Shown one piece after another: positions 46,221-54,487 of a stretch of 64,000 bases of DNA. The stretch lies in contig OY970262.1 of NCBI GenBank assembly GCA_963715655.1, positions 2,604,001 to 2,668,000 of the forward strand, in the 5' to 3' direction. Both the position numbers and the translations under genes were made by a program. The DNA comes from JANQPD01 sp963715655 (GTDB lineage Bacteria > Bacteroidota > Bacteroidia > Flavobacteriales > Schleiferiaceae). Each line of letters starts with the position of its first letter. Within the stretch, counting starts at the first letter, position 1. The notes under the pieces were generated by a model. It saw only the letters and a program-made list of their open reading frames with translations. It searched no databases and had not been told where the DNA came from.

Positions 46221-46588
46221 GGAAAAATAGTATTACGCAAACTTAACAGCAATATTTATATGATGAAAAACTTAATGCGTAAAAAGTGGAAAAGGCGAAA
46301 GTTGAAATGACTAGCCTTGTTTATGTATTATAAAAGGTAAAACAGGCTCTCAAACCCCACCTTGGCGATGAATAGCTACACGTGTAGCTAAAGTCCCCTT
46401 TCGGGGGATTTAGGGGGCTAAAAAGCACTGGTTCTCAATTGTGTACAAACAAAACTCAGGTTAACAGAAATATTTATAAGTTGAAAAGCATAATGGGTAA
46501 AAAATGGAAAGAAGAAATTTGAATGTTGAAAGGCGAAATAATTAGCTTTACTAAATACGAATTAGTCAACCTTTTAAGAGGTCAAAAA
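46221..46588. other. Intergenic stretch with repeated segments
   Basis: 368 bases without a gene. It holds the palindromic dispersed motif 46373-46398, followed by a hairpin CCCCTTTCGGGG, and two related segments: 46247-46320 and 46464-46553 share AACAGAAATATTTATA-like starts and GTAAAAAATGGAAA-like centres. Confidence 0.55.
46373..46398. repeat. Dispersed palindromic motif, copy 2
   Basis: TAGCTACACGTGTAGCTA is a perfect 18-base palindrome followed by AAGTCCCC. Inverted partner of 5650-5675. Such motifs recur near gene ends and in decayed DNA in Bacteroidota genomes. Confidence 0.55.
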
Positions 46589-46885
46589 TTAATTCTTCAA
46601 AGGTTTCTGTTTTGCTGATCGAATATTCAGTATTTCAATTCTGTTCCTATCTCTATTGACCCGATATGTTATTACGTTGTGATTATCTAAAGGACCTCTA
46701 CGCACCATTTTATGGCGATTAGTTTGCTCTAATAATTCAGGATAATTAGAAATTTTAATTATCAAAGAATTACTAGTACGTATAAAGTTTCCTATTTCTC
46801 TATCTGTCCAGTGTTCATTTAAATAACTGATTACATTTTCGTAACCTGCAATCGCTTGTTGAGTCCAAACAACATCTAAAGCCAT
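46589..46885 (-). CDS. RelE/ParE-family toxin, second module
   Basis: 98 residues. The N-terminal WTQQAIAGYENVISYLNEHW is typical of ParE/RelE toxins, followed by a second helix (IGNFIRTSNSLIIKISNYP), and strands HKMVRRGPLDNHNVITYRVNRDRNRIEILNIRSAKQKP. It overlaps the upstream antitoxin by 10 bases. The target (ribosome-bound mRNA or gyrase) cannot be told. Confidence 0.85.
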   Translation of the reverse strand: MALDVVWTQQAIAGYENVISYLNEHWTDREIGNFIRTSNSLIIKISNYPELLEQTNRHKMVRRGPLDNHNVITYRVNRDRNRIEILNIRSAKQKPLKN

Positions 46886-47100
46886 TTTTCAAACTTTTCC
46901 ATCACTTCATCATGAGCTGTTACCTCGTTGTTTTTTGCTTGCGCTAAACCCCTTTCAATCTCAATGCGCTCCTCCATCTCAATGGTATCCCACCAATCTG
47001 ATCTAGAAGTTTGTATCAATTTTAAACGCGCAATAAGTCTTTCATCGCTAAGTTGAGCAAGCCATTGAATAAGGCTCAATTTTTCGGCTTCTATATTCAT
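46876..47100 (-). CDS. Antitoxin, second RelE/ParE module
   Basis: 74 residues from the ATG at 47100. The upstream in-frame codons include no family-like sequence and run towards the divergent heptose-kinase start. Layout: amphipathic N-terminal helix (AEKLSLIQWLAQLSDERLIARL), central IEMEERIEIERGLAQA, and a toxin-binding tail ending EVMEKFEKWL. It has the same plan as the antitoxin at 4907. Its promoter shares the space with the heptose kinase start at 47195. Confidence 0.75.
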   Translation of the reverse strand: MNIEAEKLSLIQWLAQLSDERLIARLKLIQTSRSDWWDTIEMEERIEIERGLAQAKNNEVTAHDEVMEKFEKWL

Positions 47101-47194
47101 AATGTCAAATTTAATAAAATCATTCTTTACATTTCTATTCAAATCATCACAAGTGGAATAAAAAACCTCCCTTTTTTCTTCCTTTCTTTGCAAC

Positions 47195-48178
47195 ATGATA
47201 ATTACCAAAACTCCTTTTAGGATAAGTTTTGTGGGCGGAGGCTCAGACCTTGCCGCGTTTTACGAAAAAAGCCAAGGTGCCGTGCTTAGCACAAGCATTA
47301 ATAAATACATGTACATAAGTTCGCACGCATATTTTGAAGCCGATAAAATCCGGACGAAGTATTCGCAAACCGAAACAGTGGGCAGCGTAGCCGAGCTAAA
47401 GCACCCTATTTTAAAAACAGCTTTAAACCAATTTAATATAAAAGGCGGTATAGAAATTAGCTCTATCGCTGATATTCCGGGAGGAACCGGCATGGGTTCT
47501 TCCTCTTCTTTTACGGTTGGTTTGCTGCACAATTTATATGCAGCTACCAATAAATATGCATCAAAAGAAACCTTGGCCAAAGGCGCATGTGAAATTGAAA
47601 TTGATTTGCTTAAAGAACCCATCGGAAAGCAGGATCAATACGCTGCGGCTTACGGTGGTTTAAATGTAATTGAGTTTTTGCCAAACGGACATGTTGCCGT
47701 GCAACCTTTGCATCTGGAAGCAGAAGTAAGCAACAGCTTGCAAGAAAATTTATGTTTGTATTACATTGGTAATCAGCGTAGCGCAAGCAGTATTTTAAGT
47801 GAACAACAAAAGAATACCGCTGCCGCAGATAAGTTTAAAACGCTGCAAAACATGGTGCAATTGGTGTACGCTTTACGCGATAGTTTAATGGTCGGTAATC
47901 TTAATGATTTTGGAAATCTAATGCACGAAAACTGGCAAATGAAACAAGCCTTAGCCAGCGGTATTACTAATCCTTTGATTAATGAATTATACGAAACAGC
48001 GCTAAAAAACGGTGCCCTTGGCGGGAAGTTATTAGGCGCTGGCGGAGGCGGATTTATGCTGTTTTATTGTCCTAAAAAAAATCAACAAAAACTAAACGAA
48101 GCCTTGCATAAAGTGCGCAGGTTTCCGTTTAGCTTTGAGCAAGATGGCTCAAAATTAATATACTACGGAGATGAATAA
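47195..48178 (+). CDS. hddA: GHMP kinase, D-glycero-D-manno-heptose 7-phosphate kinase-like
   Basis: 327 residues. Phosphorylates the anomeric carbon of heptose 7-phosphate in activated-heptose synthesis. It begins TKTPFRISFVGGGSDLAAFY, the HddA-type start, with the ATP-binding PGGTGMGSSSSFTVGLLHNL and a C-terminal GAGGGGFMLF. The gmhA start overlaps its end by 8 bases. A TTTCTTTGCAAC sequence abuts the ATG, so any leader is short. Its partners are the fusion at 40543 and the isomerase downstream. Symbol assigned by similarity; fucose-kinase-type relatives exist. Confidence 0.82.
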   Translation: MIITKTPFRISFVGGGSDLAAFYEKSQGAVLSTSINKYMYISSHAYFEADKIRTKYSQTETVGSVAELKHPILKTALNQFNIKGGIEISSIADIPGGTGMGSSSSFTVGLLHNLYAATNKYASKETLAKGACEIEIDLLKEPIGKQDQYAAAYGGLNVIEFLPNGHVAVQPLHLEAEVSNSLQENLCLYYIGNQRSASSILSEQQKNTAAADKFKTLQNMVQLVYALRDSLMVGNLNDFGNLMHENWQMKQALASGITNPLINELYETALKNGALGGKLLGAGGGGFMLFYCPKKNQQKLNEALHKVRRFPFSFEQDGSKLIYYGDE

Positions 48179-48773
48179 AGCTACAGAATATATAGACCTT
48201 GTAAAGGCAACTTTAGATACCCTGAATAAAGACAGTATTGCAAAAGCGGCCAACGCCTTTTTTGATACGTACCAAAAAGGTGGAAACATTTACATATTCG
48301 GAAATGGTGGTAGTGGCGCCACAGCCAGCCATGTAGCCGGAGACTTTATAAAAGGTGCCAGCTATGGTTTAGATAAGCGCTTTAAAATGATTTGCTTAAA
48401 CGATAATGTTGCAAGCATGATGGCTATTGCTAACGATATTGGCTACGAAGACATTTTTATAGAGCCACTTAAAAATTATATGGGTACTGATGATTTGGTG
48501 GTAGGCATTAGCGGAAGTGGAAACTCTGAAAACGTGGTACGCGCCATGCAATATGCTAAAATACATGGTACTAAAACATTGGCGCTTTGCGGGTTTAATG
48601 GAGGAAAAATTAAAGACATTGCAGACGTTTCTGTACACGCCACTGTAATGGATATGGAAGTGTGTGAAGATGTCCATATGGTAATTTTCAATATTATAAA
48701 AAAGGAAATGCAGCAACGCCTAATGGGTGATAACCCGAGCATGGGCGATGTGTATGACAATCGAGTGAAGTAA
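48171..48773 (+). CDS. gmhA: Sedoheptulose 7-phosphate isomerase
   Basis: 200 residues. SIS-domain enzyme converting sedoheptulose 7-phosphate to heptose 7-phosphate. It has IYIFGNGGSGATASHVAGDF near residue 37 and VVGISGSGNSENVVRAMQYA near 105, plus CEDVHMVIFNIIK with residues of the GmhA metal/active site. It overlaps the kinase upstream by 8 bases and is followed 2 bases later by a membrane glycosyltransferase. This argues that the three are one operon. Confidence 0.9.
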   Translation: MNKATEYIDLVKATLDTLNKDSIAKAANAFFDTYQKGGNIYIFGNGGSGATASHVAGDFIKGASYGLDKRFKMICLNDNVASMMAIANDIGYEDIFIEPLKNYMGTDDLVVGISGSGNSENVVRAMQYAKIHGTKTLALCGFNGGKIKDIADVSVHATVMDMEVCEDVHMVIFNIIKKEMQQRLMGDNPSMGDVYDNRVK

Positions 48774-48775
48774 AA

Positions 48776-50206
48776 ATGGTTTTAAATGCGCGAAAAACGG
48801 AAACTCTGCTGTGGATTTTAGCAGCAGCATTTTTCAGTTACACCGTAGTACGCGCATCAATAGTTTCCATAACGCATGATGAAGCTTTTTCGCAGATATA
48901 TTATGGTGTAAAATCCTATTTGGAAATTGCTAAATCTCCCGCGCCACATATTCCCAACAACCATATTTTAAATACCTTGTTATTTAAGGCTAGCGCTCAA
49001 CTCTTTGGCCTTTCACATTTTACCATACGCCTGCCCAACCTACTTTTTTACGCAGCTTTTTTAGTTTTTAGCATTATATGGTTAAGGTCATTCAAAAGCA
49101 ATACGCTAAAAATATGCGGCTTTTTGCTTTTACACGCCAACGTTTATGTGTTAGATTTTTTTGCGCTGGCACGTGGTTATGGCATGGGTTGCGCACTATT
49201 ATTTATTAGTTTGTTTTATCTGTTTCGTTACCGAGATACCAAAAAAACAAGCGCCATTAGCTACGGAATAATTGCCGCAGCCCTTGCTACGTATGCTAAT
49301 TTTACATTTTTATATGCGTTTGTAGCTGTTGCGCTTACATACAACTTGCAATTTGTAGCTGAACGGAACAATTGGAAAATCTTGTTAAAAAAGAACCTAC
49401 CGATTGGCAGCACCGCAATAGGTTTGGCATTTTTAATTGTACTACCGCTCAAAAAAATAAGTGGCGACCTTTTTGGCGGAGCCGATAGCTTTTTTGACAA
49501 TACGGTTAAAAGTTTAAGCCATAGCTACCTCTATTCAAATTCAGGGAAATTTACTATGCTTTTAGCATATTTGGTAGTATGCTTATTTTTATTGGCGCTG
49601 ATTTTCTTGCTTTTCAAAATTCTTAAAAAAAGGCATTTCATTAGCAGTAAGTTTAGTGTTGCTAGTAGCGTTTTAGTGGTTGTAATACTAATGCAAATTG
49701 TACAACATCATATTTTGGGCACACCGTATATTACGCACCGTACAGCCATTTTATATTTTCCTTTATTCACGGTTTTCCTAATTTGTTGGTTACAAGTTTT
49801 ATGGCAACAAGGCGTAAACGCACAAAAATTTGCTTTAGCACTTAGTGTACTTTTAGCGTTTGGCGCTGCGCTAAATACCGTTCTGCGGGCAAATTTAAAA
49901 TCTGCTTTTGAGTGGCAGTATGATGCTTATAATGAAGATATTGTAAAAGATTTAACCAAAATGCACACAGGTGAAAACATACGCTTGGGCAATACTTGGT
50001 TTTATGAACCGGGCTTAAATTTTTACAAACAATCCAAACCCCTACCCTGGCTACATACCATAAATAGAGAAAGCCTTTACGCCAAAAATGATTATTACTT
50101 GGTAAACTTTAATATGAATCCTGATTTTTTGACAATGGTGCAAACGGAGATTAAGTTAGTTAAATCTTATTCTGAAGATATTAAACTTTATAAACGGACG
50201 CAGTAA
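48776..50206 (+). CDS. GT-C-fold membrane glycosyltransferase
   Basis: 476 residues with about 10-11 hydrophobic helices. The first periplasmic loop has SITHDEAFSQIYYG, the acidic catalytic motif of GT-C enzymes that use lipid-phosphate-linked sugars (ArnT/PMT-like). Residues 65-95 and 110-140 are strongly hydrophobic. The C-terminal 90 residues are soluble. It probably transfers a sugar, perhaps the heptose made by the preceding genes, to a lipid or protein acceptor; that link is inferred from the 2-base spacing only. Confidence 0.75.
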   Translation: MVLNARKTETLLWILAAAFFSYTVVRASIVSITHDEAFSQIYYGVKSYLEIAKSPAPHIPNNHILNTLLFKASAQLFGLSHFTIRLPNLLFYAAFLVFSIIWLRSFKSNTLKICGFLLLHANVYVLDFFALARGYGMGCALLFISLFYLFRYRDTKKTSAISYGIIAAALATYANFTFLYAFVAVALTYNLQFVAERNNWKILLKKNLPIGSTAIGLAFLIVLPLKKISGDLFGGADSFFDNTVKSLSHSYLYSNSGKFTMLLAYLVVCLFLLALIFLLFKILKKRHFISSKFSVASSVLVVVILMQIVQHHILGTPYITHRTAILYFPLFTVFLICWLQVLWQQGVNAQKFALALSVLLAFGAALNTVLRANLKSAFEWQYDAYNEDIVKDLTKMHTGENIRLGNTWFYEPGLNFYKQSKPLPWLHTINRESLYAKNDYYLVNFNMNPDFLTMVQTEIKLVKSYSEDIKLYKRTQ

Positions 50207-50320
50207 GTTTAATTTTGTAGAAATTGTTAACCTTTTAGTTTTCCAAGCATCACGGCTAACACTAATTGAATAGGGCATATTAGAAAGAATTTGACCTTAC
50301 ATGAAGTCAAAATAAACCAT

Positions 50321-50358
50321 AAAAAAAGCCTTCGCGCAATTTGTGGGAAGGCTTTTTT
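50321..50358. terminator. Bidirectional terminator between convergent genes
   Basis: AAAAAAAGCCTTC-GCGCAATTTGTG-GGAAGGCTTTTTT. The A and T runs on both sides allow it to end both the GT-C gene on the plus strand and the T9SS gene on the minus strand. A near copy lies at 52153-52191. Confidence 0.85.
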
Positions 50359-50381
50359 GGTTTGGGAAGTGTGTATGAAGA

Positions 50382-51923
50382 TTAATACAAGGTTAATGTT
50401 TTTGCAATTCCAAAACCTGTGGTAGGATCTAAAATTTGTAAAACATAATTTCCTTTTTGCAAATGGCTTAAATCAAGAAACTGACAGTTCTTTTCTGTGT
50501 TATTAAACTGTTCTTTACCCATCATATCCACTAAGCGATATTTATATAATGTATTTTTAGGTAAACCTTCAAAATGCACTATTCCTTGAGAAGGATTTGG
50601 GTACATAGAAACTGAATTATTAAATAAAGCATTTTCCGCTGCGCCAAGTATATTGCCGCTTCCATCTATAATCATTAAATGTATAGATGTATTTTCAGTG
50701 GCATATTTATCCCAATTATACTCATTTAAGCCAATTAAAAACCTGTTACCCGGTAGCGCTTCAGCAATGGTTTGTACATGATTGGTATAACCGGAGTTAT
50801 ACACCCGCATCCAATTTAAAGAAGTATTAGTAAGGTTGTAATTGTATATATAAATATCATTGGCGAATTGCTCCGCAAAATTTATTTCATGCATAAATTG
50901 GCCGGAAACACACCCAATTACAGAATCATTGGTAATTCGGTCAAAAGAATCAAAACCAGGGGAAGGATTGGATAAAGGTATTTGTGGTGATTCGTTATTA
51001 AAACCCGAGAATGGTAAGGTATCTATCTTCTGCAGGTTTAGGTTTGAGTCAAGATGAGCAACACCCAGTGTAAAATAATTTTCAGAAAAACCATTACCAT
51101 TAATTTGATAAGAACGATTAGTACTTAAATAGGAAAACTCGTTGCTATGCTTTATAGGAAAACCTAAACGACTCATTGAGTAGTCATTAGTATTTAATCT
51201 TATTCTTTTTTTTAACTGGAAAGTGTTGTCAAGTTCTATTAAAATTTCTGGAGCACTAAAAGCACCTACTGCTCGCTCTAAAATGAAATTATCATTATTT
51301 AAACGTAAAATGTTCCTGAAGCCGCCAAAATCATCAAATAAAGAATCTGGATAAATTATCATTCTTCCTAGTGCACCTAAAGAATCATAGGTTAAAATTA
51401 CTGACTCTAAACTAAAAGGGGTAAACACACCACCTGCAAAAACTAAAGAATCATTCTTTTCAATTACCCCAAATAATCTTAAGGAATAACTATTAGAACT
51501 TATTTTAAACTGCTTTAAAACAATTAGGTTTTCATCTATTTCTATATAATGCATGGTTTTAAACCAAGTGTTTCGGCTATTCCAAACCGTGTCAACCTCT
51601 TCCTCTATTAGTAATCTGAGGTTACCTTTATCAGTAGTGTTTAAATGCGTAAGTGCTAAATAATTACCTTGTGGAATCTTCAATGCAGTTATTAAACCTA
51701 AACTATCTACTGTGGTTAAATTTAAATCCAGTTTCAATAACCATAGTGAAGTACCAAAACGTGAACCACCCAAGTTCTCCGTTCTATCCATATAAATATG
51801 GACTCCATTTTGAACGGCAAAATTGGTAAAGGTGTAATCAGCACCGTGAATGAAGCGTTCTTTTACTTGAGCCGTTCCATTAAAAGCATTAATCAACAAA
51901 AAGAGCGCGCAGATTTGTTTCAT
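50382..51923 (-). CDS. T9SS-exported protein with C-terminal sorting domain
   Basis: 513 residues. Signal peptide (KQICALFLLINAFNGTAQ), then about 400 residues of beta-rich, propeller-like sequence with recurring D.NL...KI and DS.G motifs. It ends with a type A sorting domain (MYPNPSQGIVHFEGLP...LQKGNYVLQIL). Similar in plan to 9592-11178 but not closely related by eye. Function unknown; expected at the cell surface. It is flanked on both sides by near-identical terminator hairpins. Confidence 0.78.
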   Translation of the reverse strand: MKQICALFLLINAFNGTAQVKERFIHGADYTFTNFAVQNGVHIYMDRTENLGGSRFGTSLWLLKLDLNLTTVDSLGLITALKIPQGNYLALTHLNTTDKGNLRLLIEEEVDTVWNSRNTWFKTMHYIEIDENLIVLKQFKISSNSYSLRLFGVIEKNDSLVFAGGVFTPFSLESVILTYDSLGALGRMIIYPDSLFDDFGGFRNILRLNNDNFILERAVGAFSAPEILIELDNTFQLKKRIRLNTNDYSMSRLGFPIKHSNEFSYLSTNRSYQINGNGFSENYFTLGVAHLDSNLNLQKIDTLPFSGFNNESPQIPLSNPSPGFDSFDRITNDSVIGCVSGQFMHEINFAEQFANDIYIYNYNLTNTSLNWMRVYNSGYTNHVQTIAEALPGNRFLIGLNEYNWDKYATENTSIHLMIIDGSGNILGAAENALFNNSVSMYPNPSQGIVHFEGLPKNTLYKYRLVDMMGKEQFNNTEKNCQFLDLSHLQKGNYVLQILDPTTGFGIAKTLTLY

Positions 51924-52264
51924 TTATAAAAAAAAATCGTTGAAATATTTTGCAAATGAAGCTAATTTTAACCTTTAAAAACTAATGCTGTTTAAATTTT
52001 AGTTACTGATATTCAAATAGATAAAATGCTCTATTCTGTTTTTACCAAATTTTAACTTTTGGAGGTTTCAGGTTGAATACATTGAATTATTAATTTGACC
52101 CTAATAAGAAAACAGAAAAAATTTAGCCTAACGGCTTAAGCTAATAATACAACTAAAAAAAGCCTTCTTGCAATTTGTGGGAAGGCTTTTTTTGGTTTAG
52201 TTTTTCCTCCTCCTTTAGCAAGACAAGTGTAGTAAACTTTTAAAAGATTAGTGGTTTAATAAAT
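51924..52264. other. Intergenic stretch between divergent genes
   Basis: 341 bases, AT-rich. It holds the second copy of the terminator-like hairpin at 52153-52191 and presumably the promoters of both flanking genes. No gene seen. Confidence 0.5.
52153..52191. terminator. Terminator-like hairpin, near copy of 50321-50358
   Basis: AAAAAAAGCCTTC-TTGCAATTTGTG-GGAAGGCTTTTTTT. It differs from the other copy by two bases in the loop. It lies upstream of the T9SS gene (minus) and 74 bases before the small membrane protein gene (plus), where no gene end is nearby. Confidence 0.6.
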
Positions 52265-52603
52265 ATGAAGAAATCGAAAAATGAGTTGCAAGCATACGGA
52301 TTAAAAATGCTACAAAGAGGTGATACCTTTCGGGCGGTTTCTGATTTTGTCAACAAAAATTGTGATGATCCACAGGTAGTAGCTGACGTTTTAATTTTTT
52401 TAACCAAAAGAAAAAACTTACCAGACACAAACCATTTGCAAAAACCTAACAAGATTTCAGCAATTAATATCATATTAGGAATGTGCTTACTCGTTGGCGG
52501 TATAATCATGCTCATCCTCTTTTGGAATAGAGGCTACATAATAGTTTTACCTTTTGCATTAATCGGTGCCGGTATGTTGGCGATGCTTCGTGAAATCAAC
52601 TAA
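52265..52603 (+). CDS. Small membrane protein, unknown
   Basis: 112 residues. The N-terminal 65 are soluble and helical (NELQAYGLKMLQRGDTFRAV; DDPQVVADVLIFLTKRKN), followed by two C-terminal membrane helices (ISAINIILGMCLLVGGIIMLILFW; GYIIVLPFALIGAGMLAML). I do not recognise a family. The start at ATG 52265 gives a lysine-rich beginning. Single gene. Confidence 0.6.
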   Translation: MKKSKNELQAYGLKMLQRGDTFRAVSDFVNKNCDDPQVVADVLIFLTKRKNLPDTNHLQKPNKISAINIILGMCLLVGGIIMLILFWNRGYIIVLPFALIGAGMLAMLREIN

Positions 52604-52724
52604 GCAAATTTTTTTTGAAAATAGCACTAATAAAATATTCTTTTTTCAATTGAGATTATTTATATATTTGATAATAGAGAGCAGCAAATAGCCCATATTC
52701 AAAAACTTATAAACATCTCTTATT

Positions 52725-53444
52725 ATGTGTAATAAAAACGCGCTACTTTTCATCGCCTTTGGATTTACCCTTATAGCCTGCAGCCCAAAATATTATACCG
52801 CTAATACTCAAAACGTACCTTTAATTTCGCAAAAAGGTGAAACCAATTTAACCGTTTCCGGAAATGGCAATCAAGCAGAATTTCAAGGGGCGTATGGCGT
52901 TACCGATGCTTTTGCTGTTAAAGTAAATGCCGGTTTATTTATTCCAACAGACTTGGATAACGGCAACGGTGGCTCGGGCAACTTTGCAGAAATTGGCGGT
53001 GGTTACTTTAAAGCACTTGAAAACAATTGGGTTTTTGAAACTTATGGCATTGTAGGTTTTGGTACGTTTGAAAACCATTTACCCTCTACTGTTTCAGATA
53101 ATCCTCAAACAACGGGAGATATTTCGGCCAATATTTTTAGAATTGGAGTGCAGCCAAACTTTGGCTATAAATCCAAGTATTTTGCCGCAGCCATTTCTTC
53201 ACGCTTTGTAAATTTATCTTACAGTGATATTCAAGGTGATTTAATTTTTGAAGGTGTAAATCAAACCAATTATTTGAATGCAAACGCCTCTAATTTTCTT
53301 ATTGAGCCCGCACTCACGTTAAAGGTTGGATTTGAAAAAATAAAATTTCAATTTCAATATGGGCTCAGCTTAAATGCTTCCAACGCTGATTTTAGGCAAG
53401 ACAATCAATTTGCAACCATCGGGCTAAATTTTAACTTTTATTAG
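52725..53444 (+). CDS. Outer-membrane beta-barrel lipoprotein-like protein
   Basis: 239 residues. Signal peptide with lipobox LIAC, then CSPKYYTANTQNVPLISQKGE, a start shared by a group of Bacteroidota lipoproteins, and a series of amphipathic strands (AFAVKVNAGLFIP; VFETYGIVGFG; AAAISSRFVNLSY) ending FATIGLNFNFY with terminal aromatic residues, as in outer-membrane barrels. About 8-10 strands. Function unknown. Single gene. Confidence 0.7.
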   Translation: MCNKNALLFIAFGFTLIACSPKYYTANTQNVPLISQKGETNLTVSGNGNQAEFQGAYGVTDAFAVKVNAGLFIPTDLDNGNGGSGNFAEIGGGYFKALENNWVFETYGIVGFGTFENHLPSTVSDNPQTTGDISANIFRIGVQPNFGYKSKYFAAAISSRFVNLSYSDIQGDLIFEGVNQTNYLNANASNFLIEPALTLKVGFEKIKFQFQYGLSLNASNADFRQDNQFATIGLNFNFY

Positions 53445-53491
53445 GTAAGTAGGAGGGTTATTGCCCTTATGATTTAGCTGTAATGAGGAGG

Positions 53492-54487
53492 TTAAAGTTT
53501 CAACCCACCATCTTTCCCTTGCACCTCATACGCATACCAATTTTTAGCAAAACCATAGCCATAGCCAAAAAGCATGGTAATAGAAGTAAGCACGGAAAGT
53601 GCTCCTACAAAGGCAGACTTTGACTCCAACATCGCGCCAAGCGCAATAAGCAATAGGTATAACTCTAAAAACAAAATAGGAAGTAAAAAGAGCGGACTAA
53701 GTGGTGTAAAAACCAAAAAAAGAAAAGCCAAAATAATGCCCATTGAAAAAAACAACGGAAACATGTGTGTTAGTTTTAGTTGCTCCGGGTGACGTTTCCA
53801 AATATTAATGCGGGCTGCACCAAAGCGAAATACTTGATTAAAAAATTGCTTTAAGCTAGTTCTGCGTTTGTGATACACAAAGGCTTCAGGAATTAAACCA
53901 CTTTTAAAACCAGCTTTAATTAAGCGCATGCTCAATTCAATATCTTCTCCGCACCTAAATTCAGAATAACCTCCTACCGCCTCAAAAGCTGAACGCTTTA
54001 TACCCATATTAAAACCACGCGGATGAAACTCACCTACATGTTTTTGCTTACCGCGAATGCCACCTGTTGTAAAAATAGAGGTCATGCTATAAGAAATAGC
54101 TTTTTGTAAATCGGTAAAACTCTCGTGCGCTACATCAGGGCCACCAAATAAATCAAGCTTTTCCTTTTGCAAATGCGCTTCTACCCTATTCAAATATTCA
54201 GAAGGAATAATGCAATCTGAGTCTAAGAATATTAGGTATTCCCCTTTGGCAATTTCTGCTGCGCGGTTTCTACCATCACTTACCGATAAAAACTCTTCGT
54301 AATAAATGGTAAGTGGATATTTGCTATTATTTTCAAAACGCTTTAAGGCTGGTCGTAAGGTGTCTTTTGGAGTTCCATCACCCAAAATCACTTCAAAATT
54401 CTGATAGTTTTGTGTAAGTAAACTTTCCAAAAACTCGGTAACCTCTTCCGGTCGGCCAAAGGTTGGAGAAATCAAACTAAATTTCAT
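53492..54487 (-). CDS. Glycosyltransferase family 2
   Basis: 331 residues. GT-A fold: FSLISPTFGRPEEVTEFLESL at the start, YLIFLDSDCIIP (DxD-like metal site), and CGEDIELSMRLIKAG near residue 182. Two to three C-terminal membrane helices (FFSMGIILAFLFLVFTPL; LLPILFLELYLLLIALGAM). It probably elongates a surface polysaccharide or glycolipid. Start overlaps the stop of the next GT2 gene by 4 bases, so they are coupled. Confidence 0.88.
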   Translation of the reverse strand: MKFSLISPTFGRPEEVTEFLESLLTQNYQNFEVILGDGTPKDTLRPALKRFENNSKYPLTIYYEEFLSVSDGRNRAAEIAKGEYLIFLDSDCIIPSEYLNRVEAHLQKEKLDLFGGPDVAHESFTDLQKAISYSMTSIFTTGGIRGKQKHVGEFHPRGFNMGIKRSAFEAVGGYSEFRCGEDIELSMRLIKAGFKSGLIPEAFVYHKRRTSLKQFFNQVFRFGAARINIWKRHPEQLKLTHMFPLFFSMGIILAFLFLVFTPLSPLFLLPILFLELYLLLIALGAMLESKSAFVGALSVLTSITMLFGYGYGFAKNWYAYEVQGKDGGLKL

